Assembly (NCBI GenBank): GCA_937883755.1
Contig: CAKZYA010000060.1
Location: forward strand, 302,210 to 366,209
Length of the DNA: 64,000 nt
From: an uncultured Flammeovirgaceae bacterium
GTDB lineage: Bacteria; Bacteroidota; Bacteroidia; Cytophagales; Cyclobacteriaceae
Direction of reading: 5' to 3'
The notes below the pieces were generated by a model. That model saw only the letters and a list, made by a program, of their open reading frames with translations. It did no database searches and was not told where the DNA came from. Position numbers and translations under genes: made by a program. This document shows, one piece after another, positions 7,425-16,742 of this stretch. Position 1 is the first letter of the stretch. Every line of letters starts with the position of its first letter.

Positions 7425-8585
7425 ATGAAGAAAAGTGCCTTACCCGATCCGTTTGAGCAAGCTCGAGTTGAAAGGGGCTACGGTGAGATAAACGATCAGG
7501 GTGATCCAGTAACCATGCTTCTTCGCCTGAAGGATGTGCGTAAATGCGCCCATAACTGGAAAACCTTTCAGTCGGGGGCTGCACCAGGGCGCATTGTCGT
7601 TCCTTCAGAAGTAGATATTCGGGAAACCCGACAGATACCATTCGAATTAGACCCACCTATGCACGGCAAGTATCGAGCATTAGTAGAACCCTGGTTTAGG
7701 CGTCCTCTGGAAACCGAGTATCAGGAAAAACTCTCTCAGCAGATTAATGATATTGTGGATGAAGTTCTCACAACTGATTCAGTAGAAGTAGTAGAAGAGT
7801 TTTCGCTAAAGCTTCAGTCCCGAGCCTTAACGCTGCTGCTCAATATTCCTTACGAAGAGGCAGAAACCTGGATTTCTTGGGGAACCCACGTATTTCGGAG
7901 TGAAGATGATCCGCTGGATGGTGAGAAAGCTGCCATTTTGTATGATTACATCGATGAACAAATTGACCAAGTACTGGAAAATCCTGGCGATGATCTTTAT
8001 TCTGTTCTTCTAGCTTCAGAAGTGGAGGGGAAAAAGCTTACCCGAGAGGAAGTAAAAGGAGTAATGATTCTAACTTTTGCGGGCGGACGAGACACGGTAA
8101 TCAATGCTGTTACCAATTCTGTTGCCTACTTTGCTGAGCACCCCGAATCGTTACAATATCTGCGAAATAAGCCAGAAATGATTGGAAAAGCAGTGGAGGA
8201 GCTGATTCGCTACTTTGCGCCTCTGACACATATGGGACGGGTAGTAACCGGGGATACCGAAGTATGCGGGCACGCAGTAAAAGCTGATTCGCGGGTTTCG
8301 CTCTGCTGGGCATCGGCCAATCGGGACGCTGCCGCATTTGAAAACCCCAACGAAATAGTACTTGATCGTAAGGTGAATCCCCACGTGAGTTTTGGCTTTA
8401 GTCATCACAACTGTCTGGGAGCCACTCACGCTCGTCAGATATTAAAAACCCTACTGGCGGTTTTATCCGAGAAAGTGGAGTCTATCAATATTCTGGATTA
8501 TCAAGAAAATATTGAGGAGTGGGGAGAGTTCCGACGCAAAGTTGGTTACGATAGTATTACAGTGAAATTCAGTGCCCGAGTATAA
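7425..8585 (+). CDS. Cytochrome P450, bacterial class I, probable sugar O-demethylase
   Basis: A soluble 386-residue P450. The I-helix motif appears as AGGRDT, the ExxR pair is E259-R262 (EELIR), and the heme loop FGFSHHNCLG carries the proximal thiolate C330. The fourth position of that loop is usually Gly and is Ser here. It is followed by a [2Fe-2S] ferredoxin and an FAD ferredoxin reductase, giving a complete three-component electron chain from NAD(P)H. Marine Bacteroidota are known to carry such P450-ferredoxin-reductase trios that remove the methyl group of 6-O-methyl-D-galactose from agar and porphyran, releasing formaldehyde. The neighbouring dehydrogenase and esterase fit that model. 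The substrate assignment is inferred from context; another small hydroxylated substrate is possible. Confidence 0.9.
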   Translation: MKKSALPDPFEQARVERGYGEINDQGDPVTMLLRLKDVRKCAHNWKTFQSGAAPGRIVVPSEVDIRETRQIPFELDPPMHGKYRALVEPWFRRPLETEYQEKLSQQINDIVDEVLTTDSVEVVEEFSLKLQSRALTLLLNIPYEEAETWISWGTHVFRSEDDPLDGEKAAILYDYIDEQIDQVLENPGDDLYSVLLASEVEGKKLTREEVKGVMILTFAGGRDTVINAVTNSVAYFAEHPESLQYLRNKPEMIGKAVEELIRYFAPLTHMGRVVTGDTEVCGHAVKADSRVSLCWASANRDAAAFENPNEIVLDRKVNPHVSFGFSHHNCLGATHARQILKTLLAVLSEKVESINILDYQENIEEWGEFRRKVGYDSITVKFSARV

Positions 8586-8657
8586 CCTTGAGTCCACCAA
8601 TAACTTTTTCATCAAAATCAGATTTAAATAATAGAATAAACCTAATATAATTACTGT

Positions 8658-8966
8658 ATGGCGAAGATTACATTTATTACCCAAGATGATGAAACAATCA
8701 TTTTAGAAGCTAATTCCGGTTCTATTATGGAGCTGGCTACTGAAAACAATGTCAAAGGAATTGATGGCGACTGTGGAGGCGTATGTTCCTGCGCTACCTG
8801 TCACGTACATGTTGAAGCATCGTATTTTGACAAAACTGGTGAGGCCAGCGAGATTGAGAAAGATATGCTGGAGCTAGACGACAATGTGACCGAATACAGC
8901 CGCTTGGGTTGCCAAATTGAAATTAAAGAAGAACTGGATGGTATGGTGCTGCACGTAGCAAATTAA
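8658..8966 (+). CDS. [2Fe-2S] ferredoxin, putidaredoxin/adrenodoxin type
   Basis: A 102-residue ferredoxin of full family length. The cluster ligands are C39, C45 and C48 in the C-x5-C-x2-C pattern (CGGVCSCATC) and C85 (RLGCQI). The acidic segment EIEKDMLELDD between the third and fourth ligands is typical of the P450-partner subgroup, where it contacts the reductase and the P450. The gene is 72 bases after the P450 and 30 before the reductase, so all three are probably co-transcribed. It should pass single electrons from the FAD reductase to the P450 heme. An isc-linked ferredoxin of the same fold is less likely because no isc genes are nearby. Confidence 0.93.
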   Translation: MAKITFITQDDETIILEANSGSIMELATENNVKGIDGDCGGVCSCATCHVHVEASYFDKTGEASEIEKDMLELDDNVTEYSRLGCQIEIKEELDGMVLHVAN

Positions 8967-8996
8967 ACCTCTTTTTGATGACTGTTAACCAAGGTT

Positions 8997-10274
8997 ATGG
9001 TAGAAAATAGTCCATTCATGTCAGAAGAATCTACGAAAAACCAGGTGTGTGTTATTATCGGAGCCAGCCACGCGGGAGTGAATTGTGCTTTTGCCCTCCG
9101 TAAAGAAGGGTGGTCAGGCGATATTGTTCTTCTGGATGCTGACCCTGCGTTACCGTATCATCGTCCACCACTTTCCAAAGCCTATCTATCGGGCGATGGT
9201 AATATTGAAGGACATCAGTTAAAAGGGGTTGATAGCTATCAGAAAGAAAATATTATGCTTCACTTGGGCATTCGGGTGATATCCATCAATCGATCTGATA
9301 AGACCGTAACTTTAAGTGATGGTAAGATTCAGCCTTACCACAGGTTGGTACTAGCCACCGGAGCAATTCCACTAATTCCGCCAATTCCAGGTATTGATGC
9401 TGCACCAAATCTTTTTCCGTTGCGAACGCTGGCTGATACTGATTATATTCGTGAAGCTCTGCGCAATAGTACTCAAAAACGAGTGGTGATAATTGGGGGA
9501 GGATACATTGGCCTGGAAACAGCAGCTTCTTTGAAAAAACTGGGGGCAACCGTTACGGTGCTAGAGCTCCAGGAGCGAGTATTAGCTCGAGTAACTGCTC
9601 CAGAAATGTCGGAATTTTTTCAAACTCTTCATGCTAAAAATGGTGTGGAGGTTTTGACCGATAAAGCAGTTTCTTCCATCGAACCCCAAGATCAGGTAAC
9701 TATTGTGGTCTGTGCCGATGGATCCCGCTACCAAGCCGATGTGGTGGTAGTAGGTTGTGGAATTCGAGTGAATATTGAACTAGCGGAACAAGCTGATTTA
9801 GAAATTGAAAATGGAATTCGGGTAGACGCTACTGCCCGAACTTCTGATGATAATATTTTTGCCATCGGCGACTGTACTTTTCACCACAACCCTCACTATA
9901 ATCGTTTTATTCGGCTAGAATCAGTTCAAAATGCCGTAGATCAAGCTAAAGTGGCTGCCGCCGCTATTTGTGGCAAAGAAACTACTTACGATACTATTCC
10001 CTGGTTCTGGTCCGATCAGTACGATGTGAAACTTCAGATGGTGGGCTTATCTACCGGATACGATCAAACGGTTGTTAGGAAGGAGGAGGGCGAAAGTATC
10101 AAATTTTCAGTTTGGTACTTCAAAAGCGATACTTTGTTGGCAGTAGATGCCGTGAACAATGCAAAAGCCTACGTTTTGGGCACCAGGTTTATAAAAGACG
10201 GCAAGAAAATAGATCAGGCGAAATTGAGCGACCCTTCGGCCGATTTTAAACCTGGCAATCTGTTAGTGCAATAA
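8997..10274 (+). CDS. FAD-dependent ferredoxin reductase (putidaredoxin reductase-like)
   Basis: A 425-residue flavoprotein. The N-terminal GASHAGVNCAF is the FAD dinucleotide loop, LPYHRPPLSKAYL is the conserved segment seen in putidaredoxin and rubredoxin reductases, and VVIIGGGYIGLETAASLKK is the second (NAD(P)H) Rossmann loop. FAIGDCTFHHN is the C-terminal FAD-binding motif, and a small C-terminal domain closes the protein. I used the ATG at 8997; a second in-frame ATG eight codons on is also possible. It should oxidise NAD(P)H and reduce the ferredoxin encoded just upstream for the P450. It is the last gene of this unit; the next 300 bases contain nothing recognisable. Confidence 0.92.
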   Translation: MVENSPFMSEESTKNQVCVIIGASHAGVNCAFALRKEGWSGDIVLLDADPALPYHRPPLSKAYLSGDGNIEGHQLKGVDSYQKENIMLHLGIRVISINRSDKTVTLSDGKIQPYHRLVLATGAIPLIPPIPGIDAAPNLFPLRTLADTDYIREALRNSTQKRVVIIGGGYIGLETAASLKKLGATVTVLELQERVLARVTAPEMSEFFQTLHAKNGVEVLTDKAVSSIEPQDQVTIVVCADGSRYQADVVVVGCGIRVNIELAEQADLEIENGIRVDATARTSDDNIFAIGDCTFHHNPHYNRFIRLESVQNAVDQAKVAAAAICGKETTYDTIPWFWSDQYDVKLQMVGLSTGYDQTVVRKEEGESIKFSVWYFKSDTLLAVDAVNNAKAYVLGTRFIKDGKKIDQAKLSDPSADFKPGNLLVQ

Positions 10275-10593
10275 ATACGCATCTTTACTCTACCAAAAAT
10301 ATATCAGGTAACCTGAAAAACATCTGTGATAAAGCAGTATGTTCAGAATACGTAAATTGCTGATAGCAAATTTATTAGAATACTACGCTGCAATCTAAAA
10401 TTGAATCTATTCGTTTGAAGAGACCTGCTCTCAATTGTCCAAGAATAGCACAGATTGGACAAAATGGGAGCAAGTGATTTTACATAACATAACCAGCCTT
10501 ACGTGACTTTATAGATCGTTCTGGAAAGGATCGCCATGAAGAAGTTGTCACTGGATGTTTTAACCGATATTCTACCTTATCATTAGACTCTCT
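10275..10593. other. Intergenic, no gene recognised
   Basis: About 320 bases between the ferredoxin reductase and an IS relic. I see no gene, RNA or clear terminator. Because it adjoins the transposase remnant, part of it may be IS-derived, but I cannot identify an inverted-repeat end. Confidence 0.4.
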
Positions 10594-11021
10594 ATGGAAA
10601 ATGCCAGGCCGCGCAGGCAAGATCCAATTATCCAATTCGCTTGAAGAAGCAAGGCGTTCAGATGCTTGCGGCCGAGCTACTTTCTGAAGATGAAGCTTAC
10701 CAAAAGTTCAAAATAAGCCGTAGATTACTACACCAATGACAGTGCTGGTATGGCAAGTTCTTTGTCCAGCACTTCATAGATCCTAAACCTATGGCGAAGA
10801 AAAAACTATTCGATCAAGAAAAAATTGAGCAGCTTCAAAAACAGTTGAAAGAGACTCAACAGCAACTCAAGTATGCTAATCTCAAAAAGGAGGCCTATGA
10901 AACAGTGATTCATATTGCCGAGGAAGAATTTGATATTACCATTGTTACTATTCCTAAATTAATAGATCAGTTTTCTTGTAGCCGGGCGATACTTTATAAA
11001 ATGGTGAAGGAAGACTACTAA
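10594..11021 (+). pseudogene. IS3-family OrfA relic
   Basis: The broken frame starts MENARPRRQ, shifts, then reads YPIRLKKQGVQMLAAELL and SEDEAYQKFKISRRLLHQ. A TGA follows at the place where a Trp would be expected. The frame then continues through WYGKFFVQHF and a Lys/Gln-rich leucine-zipper-like segment (KIEQLQKQLKETQQQLKY) to EAYETVIHIAEEEFDI. This is the layout of OrfA of IS3-family elements: helix-turn-helix then coiled coil. The normal OrfA end is replaced by an unrelated 24-residue tail, and no OrfB follows. The open piece from 10791 could still give a 76-residue peptide. It is a different subgroup from the element at 35657-36985. Confidence 0.75.
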
Positions 11022-11127
11022 AGATATGATATAAAGTTCCTTCTCAGGCTAAAGCGCAATATTGTCAGACAAATTTGGTCTTCTTGATTTCTGAGAGGTA
11101 AAGCAATAACCATTAGACTGTAATATC

Positions 11128-14100
11128 ATGACAAAGAATAATCTACTGCTAATACTATTGGTGGGACTGATAGGTTTATTTCATTGCTGTACTACCGAAA
11201 GTGTTCAGGGGGCGTGGGACTATAAGCTTGCTTTTTCATCTGACTACAACAGCTACGGGAAAATGAACATTGAAAAGCAGGGGGGCAACTATATCGGAAG
11301 CCTGATCTCTATCGACCAGGGAAACATAAAGCTTGACAATATTGAATTGAATGGAAATAAATTGAGCAGTAGCCTAGTCATCCGGGAAAAGGAGTCAATC
11401 CTACAGGGTGAGTTTGTAGGTGATACTTTTTCAGGTAGTATACTGGCTAATATTGACACATTTGCGATAAACGCTACTCGGATTATTGATAATTTTTCAG
11501 TAGAAAACCTACCGGATGTAAAGTATATCCTAGCTAAATCTGATCTCGCCGACTACGAACGTGACCTTGACCATGCTACCCTGATTACATCTTTTAGCGA
11601 AGATAATTACCAACGAGGAGTAAGAATCTACAATGCCAACTGCATTAATTGTCATGGCAACCCAGATAACGAAGGCTCTATTCCATTATCCCTGAAATTC
11701 TGGGAGCAGCCGTTTAAAGCGGGAAATGACCCCTATTCCATGTATCAAACCATCAGTAGGGGCTATGGGTCTATGCCTCCTCAAGTAACTTTAACTCCCC
11801 AGGAGAAATACGATGTCATCCTTTACATTCGTGAGCATTTTATCCGAAAGAATAATCGGAAAGAATATTTTTCGGTAAGTCCAACCTACTTATTTGCTCT
11901 GCCGGAAGGCTCATCTACTGGTTCTGCCGCTAAACCCTACCACCCCTGGTTCGATATGGATTACGGTGATTTTTTCATCAATACCTACGAATTAGTCGAT
12001 GCTGGAACCGGGCCCGAACGCTTCCACTCGCCGGGACCCCGACCGTACCCAGACGAGAATTATCTGGAAAATAATTTTGCCTACAAAGGCATTGCCATTC
12101 GTTTGGATGGAGGGTCGGGCGGAGTATCTGATGGCAATACTTGGATGATCTTTGATCACGATCTAATGCGGGTTGCCGGGGGCTGGACTGGAGAAGGTTT
12201 TATCGATTGGGAGGGTATTCTGTTGAATGATCGGCACGAGACCTACCCCCGTACCATCGGCGAATTACATTTTGAAACTCCGGTAGCACCCGCCTGGGCC
12301 AACCCAGCGACAGGAACCTACGATGATCCCCGCTTTACCGCCCGAGACAGGCGACAATTCGGCCCCTTACCAAAAAATTGGGCAAATTACCAAGGGCTTT
12401 ACCACAACGGCAATAATATCATTATCTCTTATTCTGTTGGAAATGCCGATATTCTGGAACGCTTGGATCAGGAGAAAATGGGTAAGCAAACGATCTTTAT
12501 CCGCACCCTGAATATCAGCCCATCCCCAACTCCCTTGCAAACCCGGATAGCTCCAGTGGGCACCCCCGTTGCACTCAAAGGTTCGGGTGCTTCTTTAAGT
12601 GAAGCAGACGGGTATGTAGTAATGGATATTCCTAAATCCCGAGAAGCCAACGTAATACTTTTCATTGCCAAACCTGGGGTTAAAGGACTCGACAATTTTG
12701 CGAGCCAGTCTTCTTCACCAGAATCCCTAGCCAAGTATACTCAGGGTGGTAAGCCTCACTACCCACAAGAACTTAAAACCACTATAACCCGGGGGCAGGA
12801 AGACGGGCCAATTGCAGTAGATCAACTTACCCCTCCCTTTGATAATCCGTGGGACAGCCGGATGAAGCTCAGTGGTATAGACTTCATGAATGATGCTAAC
12901 GTAGGGGTAGTCTGCACCACTGATGGTGATATTTGGCGGATTAAGGGGCTTACCAATGTCAGCGGACAACTATCCTGGAAGCGGATTGGCTCCGGTCTGT
13001 TTCAGCCGTTGGGAATTAAAGTAATTAACGAGAAAATATTTGTTACCTGCCGCGATCAGCTCGTACTTCTTCGCGATCTTAACGGGGATGAAGAAACCGA
13101 TTTTTACGAAAGTTTTAACCACGACCATCAGGTAACCGATCACTTCCACGAGTTTGCGATGGGCTTACAAGCTGATGAACAAGGAAATCTGTATTATGCC
13201 AAAAGTGGACGACACGCCCGGGAAGCCCTGATACCCCAGCACGGCACACTAATTAAAGTGAGCCCGGATGGCGCAACCTCCGAGATTATTGCTACAGGGT
13301 TTCGGGCTGCTAATGGGGTTTGTATTAATCCTGACGGAAGCTTTATCGTAACCGATCAACAGGGTTTCTGGAATCCGATGAACCGAATCAACTGGGTAGA
13401 AGGTAATAGCAATTTTTATGGTAATATGTGGGGGTACAATCCTCCCGAGGATACTTCCCGAGCTGCTATGGAACCGCCCATGGCCTGGGTTGATATGGAA
13501 TTTGATCGCTCCCCCTCGGAACTGGTCTGGGTAGATAGCGAGGAGTGGGGACCACTTAACGGAAGCCTGCTGAGCTTTTCCTACGGCTACGGAAAAGTAC
13601 AACTAGTTCTAAACGAGAAAGTAAATAATCAAATGCAGGGAGGCGTAATAGACATTCCAGGTGTTAAATTTATGACTGGTGTAATGCGCGGTCGGTTTAA
13701 TCCAGATGATGGCCAATTATATGCCTGTGGCATGTCGGCATGGGGAACTAATCAGATGATGAAAGGTGGTGGTTTTTACCGATTGCGCTATACTGGAAAA
13801 CCTATATCGATACCTTTGAAACTCCACGTTGAAGATAATGGTATAAAGTTTACTTTCGCCTCGTCATTAACGCCACAGTCAGTAAAAGATATTTCCAGCT
13901 ACGAAGTAAAGACCTGGGATTTGGTAAGAAGCAGTCGCTACGGCTCAGATCGTTATAATATTCAAATATTGGAGATTGCTGATGCTCAATTAAATGAAGA
14001 CGGAAAAACAGTCAAGTTAGTACTGCCCGATATTCAACCTGTGGATGTAATGACGGTTCGGTACCAGTTAGTAGACACTGAAGGTAATCCGGTAACAGGC

Positions 14101-14169
14101 ACTTTCCAGAACACTATTCACGAGTTGGGCTCTTCTTCGGGAGAACTATTGCAGACATCGGCTCAGTAA
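11128..14169 (+). CDS. Multidomain c-type cytochrome/propeller lipoprotein
   Basis: A 1013-residue exported protein. The N-terminus is a signal peptide ending in a lipobox-like FHCC, so it is probably a lipoprotein. Residues about 28-120 form a small beta domain. A cytochrome c domain follows (about 155-245), with heme motif CINCH at 172-176 and a likely axial Met in GYGSMPPQ. After a DUF6797-like central region comes a beta-propeller part (about 560-900) resembling sorbosone/glucose dehydrogenase-type propellers (SGRHAREALIPQHG, GFRAANGVCINPDGSFIVTD). Such fusions occur in Planctomycetota, Verrucomicrobiota and Bacteroidota and are thought to be periplasmic or surface sugar or alcohol dehydrogenases, but the substrate is not known. 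The gene stands alone between an IS relic and a long gene-poor stretch. Confidence 0.72.
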   Translation: MTKNNLLLILLVGLIGLFHCCTTESVQGAWDYKLAFSSDYNSYGKMNIEKQGGNYIGSLISIDQGNIKLDNIELNGNKLSSSLVIREKESILQGEFVGDTFSGSILANIDTFAINATRIIDNFSVENLPDVKYILAKSDLADYERDLDHATLITSFSEDNYQRGVRIYNANCINCHGNPDNEGSIPLSLKFWEQPFKAGNDPYSMYQTISRGYGSMPPQVTLTPQEKYDVILYIREHFIRKNNRKEYFSVSPTYLFALPEGSSTGSAAKPYHPWFDMDYGDFFINTYELVDAGTGPERFHSPGPRPYPDENYLENNFAYKGIAIRLDGGSGGVSDGNTWMIFDHDLMRVAGGWTGEGFIDWEGILLNDRHETYPRTIGELHFETPVAPAWANPATGTYDDPRFTARDRRQFGPLPKNWANYQGLYHNGNNIIISYSVGNADILERLDQEKMGKQTIFIRTLNISPSPTPLQTRIAPVGTPVALKGSGASLSEADGYVVMDIPKSREANVILFIAKPGVKGLDNFASQSSSPESLAKYTQGGKPHYPQELKTTITRGQEDGPIAVDQLTPPFDNPWDSRMKLSGIDFMNDANVGVVCTTDGDIWRIKGLTNVSGQLSWKRIGSGLFQPLGIKVINEKIFVTCRDQLVLLRDLNGDEETDFYESFNHDHQVTDHFHEFAMGLQADEQGNLYYAKSGRHAREALIPQHGTLIKVSPDGATSEIIATGFRAANGVCINPDGSFIVTDQQGFWNPMNRINWVEGNSNFYGNMWGYNPPEDTSRAAMEPPMAWVDMEFDRSPSELVWVDSEEWGPLNGSLLSFSYGYGKVQLVLNEKVNNQMQGGVIDIPGVKFMTGVMRGRFNPDDGQLYACGMSAWGTNQMMKGGGFYRLRYTGKPISIPLKLHVEDNGIKFTFASSLTPQSVKDISSYEVKTWDLVRSSRYGSDRYNIQILEIADAQLNEDGKTVKLVLPDIQPVDVMTVRYQLVDTEGNPVTGTFQNTIHELGSSSGELLQTSAQ

Positions 14170-15064
14170 GTGAAAATGGAACAAGGAGAATGGGGGAAGG
14201 AAAAGGTAAATTAGACTACTACCGGCTTTCAGCCGATAGATTGAGCTTCTAGGCTAGAAGCTAGCTAAGGTCTACCCACTCACCTTAAAGTTATTGTCCC
14301 TCTCTATATCTTGTCGTTCAAAGAGTCTTGTCAGTTTGCGAGTAATAACGTACCTAATCCACTATTAACGAAACCAGTGGTAATCGCTACGTTATGACTA
14401 ATCCTCATAATAACTCTGGAAACCTACCGGACTTTGAGGGCGATAAGATTTTGCTGGTGTATAATAAGGTAGGAATCCATCGATAACTGAGAGCCTCCAA
14501 GGAATGGTCGCCCAGACTGGGGCAAGGTTTGTTCTGATCATCGTTTACTTTGCTAGCGATGAGAGTGTAGCTGCTTTTTTTCGCCTATCTTCTTGGCAGC
14601 CTTAAGTACATGCTTTTCACAAGTACTCCATGATTTTTTATGCTCTTCTACGATCAACTAGCGATTCAAGTACTTTATTGATACTGAGTGAAAGCAATAG
14701 TGGAAGTAAGAAGTAGACAAAGCCTGTAGTTCGAGTAACTTTGCCGTCCTTGAAGGGTAAACAAATAGTGTACTTAAAAAATAACATTCTGATTATCAAT
14801 TTTTTACTAACTGTTTTAAGCAAGCTTTCCGTTGTAGTTGCTATCAATCCCAGCTAGCGCTATTGCAAAACTATTAGCATTCATTCACTATAGTAGGTAA
14901 TAATGGAGCCTCATGTTTACACTTTGTCTACTCCATTTTTAGGTCATGTTTACTGAATGCTTACCTGATAATTTTTCTTGTAGTCAGCCCTTCCCGTACT
15001 TTTGTTCAGTGTCTTACGAAAAATTAGGCAATAGCTTATCGAGCCGAAAATTAACCCAACAACT
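14170..15064. other. Long gene-poor interval
   Basis: Nearly 900 bases without a convincing gene. There is a 40-codon open stretch at about 14363-14486 on the plus strand (NETSGNRYVMTNPHNNSG...), which I cannot assign, and a 69-codon minus-strand frame at 14638-14847 that looks spurious. The composition and short broken frames suggest decayed coding sequence. Two hairpins at its left edge are listed separately. Confidence 0.45.
14223..14262. repeat. Two adjacent hairpins after the cytochrome gene
   Basis: The first is a short hairpin, CGGCT-TTC-AGCCG (14223-14235). The second has an 8-base perfect stem (14244-14251 with 14255-14262) around a 3-base loop. They lie 54-93 bases after the stop codon. 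No T-run follows, so they may stabilise the mRNA end or act as a weak terminator. Confidence 0.45.
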
Positions 15065-15553
15065 ATGCAAGTTTTAATCAACAGTATGTTTGTACTTAAT
15101 ATGCTTTACTTTACTACCACGCTGGTCGAAGGGGCAGTTTTGATAGCCGATAAAAGCGTACCAAAAGAAGTAGCTGAACAAGCGCAATGTTATGCCCAAC
15201 TACTTGCATTAGATCAGCATGTATATATCGCTATTAGTTTTAGCCGAGATTTGCCTCCCGGGGTAGACGGGTATACACGCTACCAAAATACTGAGTCTTA
15301 TAACGAAGGACATCAGATACGCATTGTAATCAATGCCAACATAAACCGTGCTCAACAGATACGGGTACTTGCTCACGAAATGATACACGCCAAGCAGTTT
15401 GTAGAAGGCCGACTGGTGAGGTGTAGTACGGGACATTATAGTTGGGAGCGGGGAGTCTGTACTGATACTAAGCACCTTCCGTACTACAATCGCCCTTGGG
15501 AAAAGGAGGCCTTTAAGCTGGGAAATCAGCTTTACTATACATATACGAAATAG
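15065..15553 (+). CDS. Small secreted HExxH metallopeptidase-like protein
   Basis: A 162-residue protein with a hydrophobic N-terminus (MQVLINSMFVLNMLYFTTTL) that looks like a signal sequence. The segment RVLAHEMIHAKQFVEGRL contains the zinc-protease motif HEMIH at residues 104-108, and the context resembles SprT-like or minimal gluzincin domains. Cys residues at the end (RCSTGHYSW...RGVCTD) could form a disulfide. The last third (PWEKEAFKLGNQLY) contains a Glu downstream of the motif, as expected for a third zinc ligand in the helix ExxAF pattern. Function and substrate are unknown. It is followed 84 bases later by a methyltransferase gene on the same strand. Confidence 0.65.
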   Translation: MQVLINSMFVLNMLYFTTTLVEGAVLIADKSVPKEVAEQAQCYAQLLALDQHVYIAISFSRDLPPGVDGYTRYQNTESYNEGHQIRIVINANINRAQQIRVLAHEMIHAKQFVEGRLVRCSTGHYSWERGVCTDTKHLPYYNRPWEKEAFKLGNQLYYTYTK

Positions 15554-15637
15554 GTAACTACATCAACCGAACGTGTTGATCAATGGCCTTTTAAAGTAGA
15601 AAACAACATTTTCTAACCCTCTAAACTTACGTAAAAC

Positions 15638-16723
15638 ATGTGTAAACTATGCAATCTTAATCCGGCAAGAGCCGAAGCTTTTGCTGAAAGAATGATAGTC
15701 TCCTTAAACGAAGGATCGCTGATGCTAATGGTCTCTATTGGTCACCGCATTGGTCTATTTGATACGATGAGTCAGATGGAAGCTGCTACCAGTAATGAAA
15801 TAGCCGAGGCTACTGGGCTTCAGGAGCGTTACGTGCGGGAATGGCTCGGAGCCATGGTAACTGGGTGCATCGTAGAAGCCAGCCGAGAAACTGACTCAGA
15901 AGAATTACGCTATCAGTTACCTGCTGAGCACGCTGCTTTCCTTACTCGCGAAGCTGGTGCTGATAATATTGGTGTATTCGCCCAGTATATTTCAGTACTA
16001 GGGTACGTGGAAGATGATATTGTGCGATGCTTCCAAGAAGGGGGCGGAGTATCCTACGAACGCTATAATCGTTTTCACGAAGTAATGCGGGAGGATAGTG
16101 GATTAGCTGTAGTGTCTTTGCTGCTAAGCGACGTGCTGCCTTTGGTTCCGGGTATTCAACAGCGGTTGGAGCGAGGAATACGGGTGATGGATATTGGCTG
16201 CGGTAGTGGCCGAGCTTTAAACCTGATGGCTCAGCACTATCCTGAAAGTATTTTTGTCGGTTACGATCTTTGCGCCGATCCTTTGGAAACCGCCCGACGA
16301 GAGGCTCAACGACGAGGCTTGACAAACATACATTTTGAGCAGCGAGACCTAACTCACTATGCACCAGAAGACACTTTCGACTTTATCACAGCATTTGATG
16401 CTATTCACGATCAGGCTCGACCGGATCACGTACTCCGTAGTGTTTACCAATCGCTTAGCAATGATGGGCATTTCTTAATGGTCGATATTAATGCTTCGTC
16501 CGACGTAACTCAAAACGTAGACCATCCGGTTGGCACATTGCTGTACACCATCTCAACCATGCATTGTATGACAGTTTCGCTAGCGCAAGATGGTATGGGG
16601 TTGGGGGCAATGTGGGGCCGAGAAAAAGCTCGAGTAATGCTAAACGAAGCAAGCTTTACTCGCATTGAAGAACACTTGCTAGAGCAGGACTTTCAGAACC
16701 GCTACTTCGTCATTCAAAAATAA
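15638..16723 (+). CDS. SAM-dependent methyltransferase with winged-helix N-terminus
   Basis: A 361-residue protein. Residues about 30-110 form a winged-helix/dimerisation domain (TSNEIAEATGLQERYVREWL), as in the Rv2258c-like and O-methyltransferase-like families. The class I methyltransferase core follows: motif I is VMDIGCGSGRALNLMAQHYP, the acidic end of strand 2 is FVGYDL, and FDFITAFDAIHDQ is motif IV. The start CKLCNLNPARAEAFAERM, with two closely spaced Cys, is shared by this subfamily. The substrate is not evident. Related proteins are usually annotated only as class I methyltransferases; no biosynthetic cluster surrounds it here. Confidence 0.82.
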   Translation: MCKLCNLNPARAEAFAERMIVSLNEGSLMLMVSIGHRIGLFDTMSQMEAATSNEIAEATGLQERYVREWLGAMVTGCIVEASRETDSEELRYQLPAEHAAFLTREAGADNIGVFAQYISVLGYVEDDIVRCFQEGGGVSYERYNRFHEVMREDSGLAVVSLLLSDVLPLVPGIQQRLERGIRVMDIGCGSGRALNLMAQHYPESIFVGYDLCADPLETARREAQRRGLTNIHFEQRDLTHYAPEDTFDFITAFDAIHDQARPDHVLRSVYQSLSNDGHFLMVDINASSDVTQNVDHPVGTLLYTISTMHCMTVSLAQDGMGLGAMWGREKARVMLNEASFTRIEEHLLEQDFQNRYFVIQK

Positions 16724-16742
16724 CACTTGAAAACGTATCATC

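Noticed and set aside
8110..8429. Two minus-strand frames opposite the P450 gene
   Set aside because: Both lie wholly within the P450, which has all family motifs; the antisense translations show none.
14638..14847. 69-codon minus-strand frame in the gene-poor interval
   Set aside because: It has a membrane-like stretch but no homologous motif, no neighbouring promoter signal, and lies in DNA that looks decayed.
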